From Haliovirga abyssi (GTDB taxonomy: Bacteria > Fusobacteriota > Fusobacteriia > Fusobacteriales > Haliovirgaceae), in assembly GCF_030295325.1 (NCBI RefSeq), contig NZ_AP027059.1, positions 248,001-312,000 on the forward strand: a DNA stretch of 64,000 nt. Reading direction: 5' to 3'. The notes under the pieces were generated by a model. It was not told where the DNA came from. It searched no databases and was given only the letters and a program-made list of their open reading frames with translations. This document shows positions 1 to 10,762 of the stretch, in pieces (positions within the stretch are counted from its first letter, which is position 1; every line of letters begins with the position of its first letter). A program made the position numbers and the translations under genes.

Positions 1-209
1 AAATAATGATGAAAAAAGTAGCTCAAATAGCAAATAAATATAATATAGAGAGCTATTTATCTTTAGAAGAATATATGGCGTGTGGAATAGGAGCATGTGT
101 AGGTTGCGTAAAAAAAATAAAAAATAGTGAAAAAAAAGAGGGGTGGGAATATAAGAAAGTATGTAAAGATGGCCCTATTTTTAAAGGCGACGAGGTGATA
201 TGGGAATGA
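1..209 (+). CDS. pyrK: Dihydroorotate dehydrogenase B electron-transfer subunit, C-terminal part
   Basis: This is the 3' end of an open frame that runs in from the left edge, so the start is outside the window. The visible 68 or so residues contain the cysteine set of the PyrK C-terminal [2Fe-2S] domain: CGIGACVGC followed by VCKDGP, preceded by SLEEYMACG. PyrK is the FAD/Fe-S subunit that passes electrons from dihydroorotate oxidation in PyrD to NAD+ during pyrimidine synthesis. The frame overlaps the start of pyrD by a few bases, the usual pyrK-pyrD coupling. Identity is well supported by the cysteine spacing and by the neighbour; only the N-terminal FAD/NAD domains cannot be inspected. Confidence 0.93.
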   Translation, partial: IMMKKVAQIANKYNIESYLSLEEYMACGIGACVGCVKKIKNSEKKEGWEYKKVCKDGPIFKGDEVIWE

Positions 210-1111
210 ATATGAAAGTAAAATTGGGAAATATAATATTACAAAATCCAATTATGACAGCCTCTGGAACTTTTGGTTATGGAGATGAATTTAAAGAATT
301 GGTAGATTTAAATAGAATAGGTGGAATTTGTGTAAAAGGAACAACATTAGAAGAAAGGCAAGGGAATCCTACTCCAAGGATATTAGAAACGCCTGGTGGT
401 ATGTTAAATGCTATTGGCTTTCAAAATGTAGGAATAGATAGATTTAAAAAAGAAAAATATTCTTTTTTAAAAGAGCTAAAAGCCAAAACATTTGTAAATA
501 TAACTGCTAATACGATAGAAGAGTTTGGAATTTTAGCGAATAAATTAAATGATATAGAAATAGGTGGAATAGAAATAAATATATCTTGCCCAAATATTAA
601 AGCCGGTGGAATAAATATGGGAACAGATCCTGATATGGCATTTAAAGTAGTGAAAGAAGTAAAAAAGAATACAAAACATCACGTTATGGTAAAACTTACG
701 CCAAATGTAACGGATATAAAAGTGATAGCAAAAGCTGTAGAAGATGCAGGCGCAGATTCGATATCTCTCATAAATACATTGGTAGGAATGGCAGTAGATA
801 TAAAAACTAGAAAACCAAAAATTAAAAATATAATAGCTGGATTATCTGGACCAGCGATAAAACCAGTTGCATTAAGATTAGTTTGGGAAGTAGCTAAAAC
901 AGTTAAAATCCCAATAGTTGGAATGGGTGGGATTAGTAATTTTGAGGATGTATTAGAATTTTTAATAGTTGGAGCAACTGCTGTACAAATAGGAACTGCA
1001 AATTTTTATAATCCGAGAGTTACAATGGATATTTTAGATGGGTTAGAAAAATATATGAAAGAAAATGAGATTAAAGATATAAATGAAATTGTAGGTAGTT
1101 TTAAAATTTAA
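200..1111 (+). CDS. pyrD: Dihydroorotate dehydrogenase B (NAD+), catalytic subunit
   Basis: Class 1B dihydroorotate dehydrogenase, the FMN subunit that oxidises dihydroorotate to orotate in the cytoplasm with PyrK. Visible motifs: [13 protein letters not shown] at the N terminus, NAIGFQNVG near residue 70, the active-site loop [12 protein letters not shown] with the class 1 catalytic cysteine at about residue 130, VKLTPNVTD, and the FMN-phosphate segment [15 protein letters not shown] with GATAVQIGT. Length of about 300 residues is normal. ATG 200 lies only two bases after GAGGTG; ATG 206, two codons in, has better spacing and may be the real start. It overlaps pyrK, and the pair is followed by leuS after a 36-base gap. 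Confidence 0.95.
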   Translation: MGMNMKVKLGNIILQNPIMTASGTFGYGDEFKELVDLNRIGGICVKGTTLEERQGNPTPRILETPGGMLNAIGFQNVGIDRFKKEKYSFLKELKAKTFVNITANTIEEFGILANKLNDIEIGGIEINISCPNIKAGGINMGTDPDMAFKVVKEVKKNTKHHVMVKLTPNVTDIKVIAKAVEDAGADSISLINTLVGMAVDIKTRKPKIKNIIAGLSGPAIKPVALRLVWEVAKTVKIPIVGMGGISNFEDVLEFLIVGATAVQIGTANFYNPRVTMDILDGLEKYMKENEIKDINEIVGSFKI

Positions 1112-1156
1112 TATTAAAAAAATGCTAAAATCATATACGTATAAGGAGTGATAAGA

Positions 1157-3733
1157 GTGAAAGAATATAAGTTTAGTGAAATTGAATCAAAATGGCAAAA
1201 AGAATGGGAAGAACAAAAGATATTTAAAACTGAAAATAAAGATGAAAATAGAGAAAATTATTATCTGTTAGAGATGTTTCCGTATCCATCAGGAAAAATT
1301 CATATGGGACATGTTAGAAATTATAGTATTGGGGATGTAATAGCTAGATATAAAAAAATGAATGGGTATAATGTTTTACATCCAATTGGATGGGATTCTT
1401 TTGGATTACCAGCTGAAAATGCAGCTATACAAAATGGAGTAGATCCAAAAAAGTGGACGTTAGAAAATATTGAAAGTATGAAAAAACAGTTAAAAAAACT
1501 TGGCTTTTCATATGATTGGGATAGAGAGATAGCAACTTGTAAAGAGGATTATTATAAATGGAATCAATGGATATTTACAAAACTGTATGAAAAAGGTTTG
1601 GTGTATAAGAAAAAGTCTTATGTTAATTGGTGCGATAGTTGTAAAACAGTGTTAGCTAATGAGCAAGTTGAAGATGGTAAGTGTTGGAGATGTGGAAATG
1701 AAGTACATCAAAAAGATTTGGAACAATGGTTTTTTAAGATAACTGATTATGCAGAAGAACTATTAGAGGGACATAAAGAATTAAAGGGAAATTGGCCGGA
1801 TAAAGTAATAGCTATGCAAAAAAATTGGATAGGAAAAAGTTATGGAACAGAGGTAAATTTTAAATTAGAAAATAGTGACATAGATGTTCCTGTATTTACA
1901 ACAAGAGTAGATACGATATTTGGTGTAACTTATATGGTTTTAGCACCAGAACATCCATTAGTAGAAGAGATATTAAAAGAGAATAAAGATATAAAAGAAA
2001 AAGTATATAAAATGAGAAATGAAGATAAAATTTCTCGTACAGCAGAAAATTCTGAAAAAACTGGAGTATTTTCTGGGAAATATGTTATAAATCCAGTAAA
2101 TAATGAGAAAGTTCCTTTATGGATAGGAAATTATGTGTTAATGGATTATGGAACTGGAGCTGTAATGGCTGTACCAACACATGATGAGAGAGATTTTCAA
2201 TTTGCTAAAAAGTATAATTTGAAATTAAAAATAGTTATAACTCCTGAAGAAGATGAAATTAATAAAGACGAAATGACTGAAGCATATATAAAAAAAGGAA
2301 TATTAATAAATTCAGGTGAATTTAATGGATTAAAAAATAGAGAAGCAATAAGTAAAATAGCGGATTATATAGAAAAAAAAGGGTACGGAAAAAAGACAAC
2401 AAATTACAGACTGAAAGATTGGTTAATTTCAAGACAAAGATATTGGGGAACTCCAATTCCAGCTATTTATTGTGAAAAATGTGGTGTTGTAATGGAAAAA
2501 GAGGAAAATCTTCCAGTTAGATTACCAAGCGATGTAGAGTTTACTGGAACTGGAAATCCATTAGAGACATCAAATGAATATAAAAATGTAGTTTGTCCAA
2601 AATGTGGTGGAAAAGCAAGAAGAGAAACTGATACAATGGATACATTTGTGGATTCATCTTGGTATTATCTTAGATATACAGATTCTAAAAATAGTAGTAT
2701 TCCATTTGAAAAAGAGATTGTAGATGGATGGGTTCCTGTAGATCAATATATTGGCGGAATAGAACATGCAGTAATGCATCTGCTTTATTCTAGATTTTTC
2801 CATAAATTATTAAGAGATTTAGGGTTACTTTCAAGCGATGAACCGTTTAAAAAATTATTAACACAGGGAATGGTACTAGGACCATCATATCATTGCCCAG
2901 ACTGTAAAAAATACTATTATGCCTCTGAGGTTGAGGAAGGAAACAGGTGCAAAACATGTGGAAAAGATTTGAAAATAAAGGTTGAAAAAATGTCAAAATC
3001 AAAAAATAATGGTGTTGATCCAAACCATATAATAGCGGAATATGGAGCAGATACAGCTAGATTATTTACTTTATTTGCTGCACCACCAGAAAAAGAGTTA
3101 GAGTGGAATGAGAAAAGTTTAGCAGGAGCATTTAGATTTTTAAATAGAGTTTGGAGAATTGTTTTAGAAAATAAAGAACATGTAAACATTGGAAATAAAA
3201 TAGAGATAGATGTAAAAAAACTAAATAAAGATGATAAAAATTTAATGAAAAAACTTAATCAAACAATAAAAAAAGTTACAGAAAGTATGGAAGATAATTT
3301 TCATTTTAATACAGCAATAGCTGCAATAATGGAATTGGTTAATGAGATGTATCTTTATAAAAATAGCATATTCGATAATAAAAAAGAGAGTAATATTTGG
3401 AGAGAAGTTATTGAAAAATTAGTGATATTGGTTTCGCCATTTGTACCACATATAGCAGATGAATTATGGGAAGAAGCTGGATTTAAAGGGTTTGTATATG
3501 AAGAGAAGTGGCCAATTTCTAATGAAGAGTTTTTAGTAGAAGATGAAGTAAATGTAGCATTTCAAGTAAATGGTAAATTGAGAGATGCAGCAACTGTAGC
3601 AAAAGAGATAGGTAGAGAAGAACTAAAAGAGTTAGCGTTAAATTCTGATAAAGTTAAAAAATATACAGATGGAAAAAATATATTGAAAGTTATAGTTGTT
3701 CCAAATAAAATAGTTAATATTGTAGTAAAATAA
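1157..3733 (+). CDS. leuS: Leucyl-tRNA synthetase
   Basis: Class I aminoacyl-tRNA synthetase that charges tRNA-Leu. The HMGH form of the HIGH signature follows PYPSGKI near residue 50. KMSKSKNNG is near residue 615. Between them lies the CP1 editing domain (TTRVDTIFGVTY, GTGAVMAVPTHDERD). Cysteine pairs CDSC/CWRC, CEKC/CPKC and CPDC/CKTC suggest zinc ribbons. The C terminus ends in the tRNA-binding region. An upstream GTG at 1148 overlaps the AAGGAG ribosome binding site (1143-1148). GTG 1157 is spaced correctly and gives the usual MKEYKF start, so I choose it (858 residues). A hairpin terminator follows the stop. Confidence 0.97.
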   Translation: MKEYKFSEIESKWQKEWEEQKIFKTENKDENRENYYLLEMFPYPSGKIHMGHVRNYSIGDVIARYKKMNGYNVLHPIGWDSFGLPAENAAIQNGVDPKKWTLENIESMKKQLKKLGFSYDWDREIATCKEDYYKWNQWIFTKLYEKGLVYKKKSYVNWCDSCKTVLANEQVEDGKCWRCGNEVHQKDLEQWFFKITDYAEELLEGHKELKGNWPDKVIAMQKNWIGKSYGTEVNFKLENSDIDVPVFTTRVDTIFGVTYMVLAPEHPLVEEILKENKDIKEKVYKMRNEDKISRTAENSEKTGVFSGKYVINPVNNEKVPLWIGNYVLMDYGTGAVMAVPTHDERDFQFAKKYNLKLKIVITPEEDEINKDEMTEAYIKKGILINSGEFNGLKNREAISKIADYIEKKGYGKKTTNYRLKDWLISRQRYWGTPIPAIYCEKCGVVMEKEENLPVRLPSDVEFTGTGNPLETSNEYKNVVCPKCGGKARRETDTMDTFVDSSWYYLRYTDSKNSSIPFEKEIVDGWVPVDQYIGGIEHAVMHLLYSRFFHKLLRDLGLLSSDEPFKKLLTQGMVLGPSYHCPDCKKYYYASEVEEGNRCKTCGKDLKIKVEKMSKSKNNGVDPNHIIAEYGADTARLFTLFAAPPEKELEWNEKSLAGAFRFLNRVWRIVLENKEHVNIGNKIEIDVKKLNKDDKNLMKKLNQTIKKVTESMEDNFHFNTAIAAIMELVNEMYLYKNSIFDNKKESNIWREVIEKLVILVSPFVPHIADELWEEAGFKGFVYEEKWPISNEEFLVEDEVNVAFQVNGKLRDAATVAKEIGREELKELALNSDKVKKYTDGKNILKVIVVPNKIVNIVVK

Positions 3734-3737
3734 ATTG

Positions 3738-3780
3738 AAAGTCCTCTTTTTTCTATTAAGAAGAATAGGGGGCTTTTTAT
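3738..3780 (+). terminator. Rho-independent terminator after leuS
   Basis: Nine-base stem: 3738-3746 pairs with 3768-3776 (AAAGTCCTC with GGGGGCTTT, two G-T pairs), followed by a short T run. It directly follows the leuS stop. Confidence 0.8.
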
Positions 3781-4054
3781 CATATATTTTTTATTAATTA
3801 GAAAAGTATAAAATTATTCAGAGAATAATCTATGCTATTTTGTTAGTCATGATTATTGTTAATAAGTAAAAAAATATATCTAAAAGTAACTTATAGGATA
3901 AAAAAGTAAAAAAAGCATATTTATTTTAATAAAAAATAAAATATATTTATTGAAGAAATCAAATATATCGAAAAAATAAAGTTGAATAATCCGTTGATTT
4001 TAAAAGGTTTCAAAGGATGTTATGTAAAAATATAAAAAAATGCAAAAAAAGTAT
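3781..4054. other. AT-rich non-coding region upstream of the rRNA operon
   Basis: I see no coding potential here. It holds a partial copy of repeat family R1 (3795-3842) and then A/T-rich sequence leading into the rRNA promoter. The A-tracts could act as an UP element, but this is inference only. Confidence 0.6.
3795..3842 (+). repeat. Partial R1 repeat (5' part only)
   Basis: It resembles the first third of the R1 intergenic repeat (TAGAAAAGTATAAA...TTCAGAGAATAA...CTATGCTATTTT), but the matching 3' arm is absent. It is probably a decayed copy. Confidence 0.5.
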
Positions 4055-4083
4055 TTGACAAAATGTGATAAGTGTGGTAATAT
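4055..4083 (+). promoter_or_regulatory. Promoter of the rRNA operon
   Basis: A consensus TTGACA at 4055-4060, a 17-base spacer and TAATAT at 4078-4083 lie about 90 bases upstream of the 16S gene, as expected for a strong housekeeping sigma factor rrn promoter. Confidence 0.88.
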
Positions 4084-4106
4084 TAATCTCGTCCTCGAGA
4101 GAGGGC

Positions 4107-4117
4107 AAAGGACATTG
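4107..4117 (+). promoter_or_regulatory. Leader box AAAGGACATTG, repeated in the 16S-23S spacer
   Basis: AAAGGACATTG occurs here in the rrn leader (followed by AAAACT) and again at 5744-5754 in the spacer before 23S. Position and repetition suggest an rRNA antitermination or processing box comparable to boxA; the role is inferred. Confidence 0.5.
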
Positions 4118-4121
4118 AAAA

Positions 4122-4136
4122 CTTAATAGAGAGAAG
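4122..4136 (+). other. 16S processing stem, 5' arm
   Basis: CTTAATAGAGAGAAG here is the exact reverse complement of 5712-5726 just after 16S. The 15-bp stem would loop out the whole 16S precursor and is the likely RNase III cleavage site. Confidence 0.85.
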
Positions 4137-4176
4137 TAAAGCAAACCAAAAAAAAGACAAAAAGGTGTAAAAATAT

Positions 4177-5695
<1,519 letters not shown>

Positions 5696-5711
5696 CTAAG
5701 GAGTATAATAG

Positions 5712-5726
5712 CTTCTCTCTATTAAG
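5712..5726 (+). other. 16S processing stem, 3' arm
   Basis: CTTCTCTCTATTAAG pairs perfectly with 4122-4136 upstream of 16S to form the precursor processing stem. Confidence 0.85.
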
Positions 5727-5756
5727 CAAGTCTTTTAGAAATAAAAGGACATTGGG

Positions 5757-5782
5757 AATTGTATAGTAGTAATAATAAGCAG
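5757..5782 (+). other. 23S processing stem, 5' arm
   Basis: AATTGTATAGTA (5757-5768) pairs with 8776-8787 after 23S, and AAGCAG (5777-5782) pairs with CTGCTT at 8763-8768, with a small internal loop. This is the RNase III stem for 23S. The 16S-23S spacer is only about 106 bases and has no tRNA. Confidence 0.82.
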
Positions 5783-5801
5783 AAGAAAAGAAGAAAAATA
5801 A

Positions 5802-8740
<2,939 letters not shown>

Positions 8741-8762
8741 TAAATAGTTTCTTTGATTAAAA

Positions 8763-8787
8763 CTGCTTGTAATATTACTATACAATT
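8763..8787 (+). other. 23S processing stem, 3' arm
   Basis: This is the complement of 5757-5782: CTGCTT at 8763-8768 and TACTATACAATT at 8776-8787. It closes the 23S precursor stem. Confidence 0.82.
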
Positions 8788-8860
8788 TTGAATCTCTTTT
8801 TAAAAAAAGAATATTAAAGAATTGTTTAAAGAGTAAGGTAACTTTATTTTTAAACGTTCA

Positions 8861-9003
8861 TAAACCAATTATTATTTAGCTTGGTGGGTATAGCTAAAGG
8901 GGTACACCCAGTTTACATTTCGAACCTGGTAGTTAAGCCTTTATGCGCCGAAAGTACTTGACTGGTAGCGGTCTGGGAGGATAGGTCCCTGCCAAGCTTT
9001 AAT
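8861..9003 (+). repeat. Direct repeat containing 5S, copy 1
   Basis: This 143-base segment, including 16 bases upstream of 5S, recurs at 9133-9275 with one mismatch (8989/9261). The offset is 272 bases, indicating a recent duplication or ongoing gene conversion. Confidence 0.9.
8877..8999 (+). rRNA. rrf: 5S ribosomal RNA, copy 1
   Basis: Terminal helix AGCTTGG (8878-8884) pairs with CCAAGCT (8992-8998), enclosing typical 5S features (GGGTACACCC, CATTTCGAACCTGGTAGTTAAG, GGTAGCGGTCTGGGAGGATAGG). It lies about 135 bases after 23S. Copy 2 is identical except for one base (8989 C, 9261 T). Confidence 0.95.
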
Positions 9004-9018
9004 TTATACATACTGGTT

Positions 9019-9094
9019 TCCCTGATAGCTCAGTTGGTAGAGCAGGTGGCTGTTAACCACCTTGTCACTGGTTCGAATCCGGTTCAGGGAGCCA
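9019..9094 (+). tRNA. tRNA-Asn (GTT)
   Basis: 76-base tRNA. Acceptor TCCCTGA (9019-9025) pairs with TCAGGGA (9084-9090). The anticodon loop CTGTTAA has GTT at 9052-9054, and the T-arm contains GGTTCGAATCC. Discriminator G and CCA are encoded. It sits between the two 5S genes. Confidence 0.97.
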
Positions 9095-9132
9095 TTATTA
9101 TTTAGTTATTATATATTTTTTAGATTAGATAT

Positions 9133-9275
9133 TAAACCAATTATTATTTAGCTTGGTGGGTATAGCTAAAGGGGTACACCCAGTTTACATTTCGAACCTG
9201 GTAGTTAAGCCTTTATGCGCCGAAAGTACTTGACTGGTAGCGGTCTGGGAGGATAGGTCCTTGCCAAGCTTTAAT
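9133..9275 (+). repeat. Direct repeat containing 5S, copy 2
   Basis: Second copy of the 143-base unit at 8861-9003, with one mismatch. Confidence 0.9.
9149..9271 (+). rRNA. rrf: 5S ribosomal RNA, copy 2
   Basis: It has the same terminal helix and sequence as copy 1, differing only at 9261. It is the last gene of the operon and is followed within 25 bases by a terminator. Confidence 0.95.
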
Positions 9276-9293
9276 ATATTATAGATATATTTT

Positions 9294-9325
9294 ATGGTTC
9301 TGAGAGCCATTTTTTTATTTTTTGA
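9294..9325 (+). terminator. Terminator of the rRNA operon
   Basis: ATGGTTC, loop TGA, GAGCCAT (9294-9310; one G-T pair), followed by a long T run starting at 9311. Confidence 0.88.
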
Positions 9326-9366
9326 AAAATTTTATAATTATTAAATTAAAAGTAGGAGGAAAAGAA

Positions 9367-9552
9367 ATGGAAATGAAAGATTTAATAAATGAAATAAATG
9401 ATTTGTCTAGGAAATCAAAAAGTATAGGATTAACTTCTCAAGAGAAGAAAAAGCAAAAAAAGTTAAGAGAGGAATATTTAGAAATATTTAGAAATAATTT
9501 TAGAAACCATTTAGATAGGATAAAAATAGTAGATGTAGAAGAAACCAGATAA
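9367..9552 (+). CDS. DUF896 family protein (YnzC-like)
   Basis: Small protein of 61 residues matching the DUF896/UPF0291 pattern: a helical N terminus (INEINDLSRKSKS), a central LTSQEKKKQKKLREEYLE, and the FRNNFRNHLDRIKIVD ending. The family is short and cytoplasmic; the Bacillus YnzC structure is a helical hairpin and its function is not established. The start is ATG 9367, seven bases after AGGAGG. The frame extends further upstream but that part overlaps the rRNA terminator and is not expected to be translated. A strong terminator stem begins inside the last codons. Confidence 0.85.
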   Translation: MEMKDLINEINDLSRKSKSIGLTSQEKKKQKKLREEYLEIFRNNFRNHLDRIKIVDVEETR

Positions 9553-9580
9553 TTATTTTAAATTATTTGGTTTCTTTTAT
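9539..9580 (+). terminator. Terminator overlapping the end of the DUF896 gene
   Basis: A 16-bp stem, 9539-9554 with 9561-9576 (AAGAAACCAGATAATT with AATTATTTGGTTTCTT, one G-T pair), is followed by TTTAT. The stop codon lies inside the stem. Confidence 0.85.
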
Positions 9581-9602
9581 AATAGGAAAGCATAGAATTG
9601 AT

Positions 9603-9670
9603 TTAAGAATATCTTAAAAATAACATTTCTATTTTGTAAAACATGAAATTATTTAAATGGTTTTCATAAA
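9603..9670 (+). repeat. Partial R2 hairpin repeat
   Basis: It matches the left arm and centre of the R2 element (ATCTTAAAAATAACATTTC, then ATTTTGT...), but the right arm is missing. The rest of the gap to 9837 is AT-rich with no visible gene. Confidence 0.65.
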
Positions 9671-9836
9671 AAAATAAAAAAACTTCATTCAGGACAATAT
9701 CATGCTATTTCAAGTCATAAATATATCTGTTTAGGCAATAAAAATAACGTTTCAAGCCATTTAAGCCATTTGACATTAAAATAAAAAAAGTATAAAATAA
9801 AAAATAAGAAAATAAATAAAAAAGGAGTGGTTTAAA

Positions 9837-10418
9837 ATGGATATGTTTTTTTTCTTTATATTATTAGGAATGTCATTTTTTTTCTTGATTTTAGGGGTAT
9901 ATTTACTTAGAAAGAAACCTTTAATAGCAAAGGGAGGAGTATTTGTATCAATTGTAAGCTTGTGCTTTTTTCCTACAGTTATAAAAAATATAATAGAAAG
10001 TTATGAATATGGTGGAGTGTATTTTAAAATAATAGGTTTGGTATTTATATTATTTTATATATGGCTTATATTTATTTTGATTAAGTCATACGGAGATATA
10101 GTAGTGTTTAACAGTAAAGAAGAGGAGTTATATAAATCTGTATATAATTCATTAGAAAATTTAGGAATAGAATTTGAAGAAAATAGAGGTAAAATAATAT
10201 CTAATCAAAATAAAATAGAGCTTAAATTAAATCATAGTAGTTTTTTTAAAATAACAAACTTATATATAAAAAGTGATGAGAAATTTAAAAATGTGTTTTC
10301 TTCTGAGATAAAAAAAGAGATGAAAGATATTAGACTTTCTAAAATTTCACCAGGAAGCGTTACATATATAATAGGAGGAGTATTTCTTATTACTATTTTA
10401 ACTTTATGGATAATTTAA
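9837..10418 (+). CDS. Small membrane protein of unknown function
   Basis: I do not recognise this 193-residue protein. It has an N-terminal hydrophobic helix (about residues 4-24), two further hydrophobic stretches (about 32-48 and 60-83), then a soluble region of about 85 residues. The soluble part has mixed strand/helix character (YKSVYNSLENLGIEFEENRGK), and there is one C-terminal helix (about 174-192). The ribosome binding site AAGGAG is ten bases before ATG 9837. It stands alone between a decayed R2 repeat and a candidate structured RNA. Confidence 0.75.
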   Translation: MDMFFFFILLGMSFFFLILGVYLLRKKPLIAKGGVFVSIVSLCFFPTVIKNIIESYEYGGVYFKIIGLVFILFYIWLIFILIKSYGDIVVFNSKEEELYKSVYNSLENLGIEFEENRGKIISNQNKIELKLNHSSFFKITNLYIKSDEKFKNVFSSEIKKEMKDIRLSKISPGSVTYIIGGVFLITILTLWII

Positions 10419-10439
10419 GGAAATAAAATCATAAAACAA

Positions 10440-10653
10440 TTAAAACCTGACTCTGTGAAGAAATCCAAATATATAGTCCAATTTTTTACAGTATAGTTAC
10501 TTGGAAAAGTCATGTTGAACGTATAGGAGTGATGGTGATTTTTCATAATCTATATGTAGTGAAGGTGGAGGAATATATCGAAATTCTCTAACGGATTCAG
10601 GTGGAAATATCCTTTAAAAATAAAGATTGAATATTCAATCTTTATTTTTTTTT
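10440..10653 (+). ncRNA. Candidate structured small RNA with its own terminator
   Basis: There is no open frame here. The sequence CCTGACTCTGT (10446-10456) pairs with ACGGATTCAGG (10591-10601): ten of eleven positions pair, one as G-U. This closes a domain of about 155 bases. Inside, ATATATAG can pair with CTATATGT, and CCAA/TTGG and GAG/CTC helices are possible. A perfect terminator palindrome follows 18 bases later. Size, closing stem and terminator would suit a 6S-like RNA, but I cannot identify the family. A leader of ppdK is less likely because the terminator separates them. Confidence 0.5.
10619..10653 (+). terminator. Terminator of the candidate small RNA
   Basis: Perfect 28-base palindrome (10619-10646, arms AATAAAGATTGAAT/ATTCAATCTTTATT) ending in an uninterrupted T run to 10653. 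Confidence 0.88.
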
Positions 10654-10682
10654 GAAGGAAATATTAAAAATTATCGTATAAT
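10652..10682 (+). promoter_or_regulatory. Possible ppdK promoter
   Basis: A consensus TATAAT lies at 10677-10682. The best -35 match, TTGAAG at 10652-10657, has a long 19-base spacer, so the assignment is weak. A 7-bp inverted repeat (TAAAATC...GATTTTA) enclosing a doubled AAAGTC sits between it and ppdK. Confidence 0.4.
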
Positions 10683-10762
10683 GTTATTGTGATACTTTAT
10701 ATAGATAATTTAATAAAATCAAAGTCAAAGTCGATTTTATACCATTTAAGGGGGAGATTAGT

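Noticed and set aside
10440-10653. T-box or other riboswitch controlling ppdK
   Set aside because: AGGTGGAAAT only loosely recalls the T-box sequence. The terminator lies about 110 bases before ppdK with a likely promoter in between, and ppdK is not an amino-acid gene.
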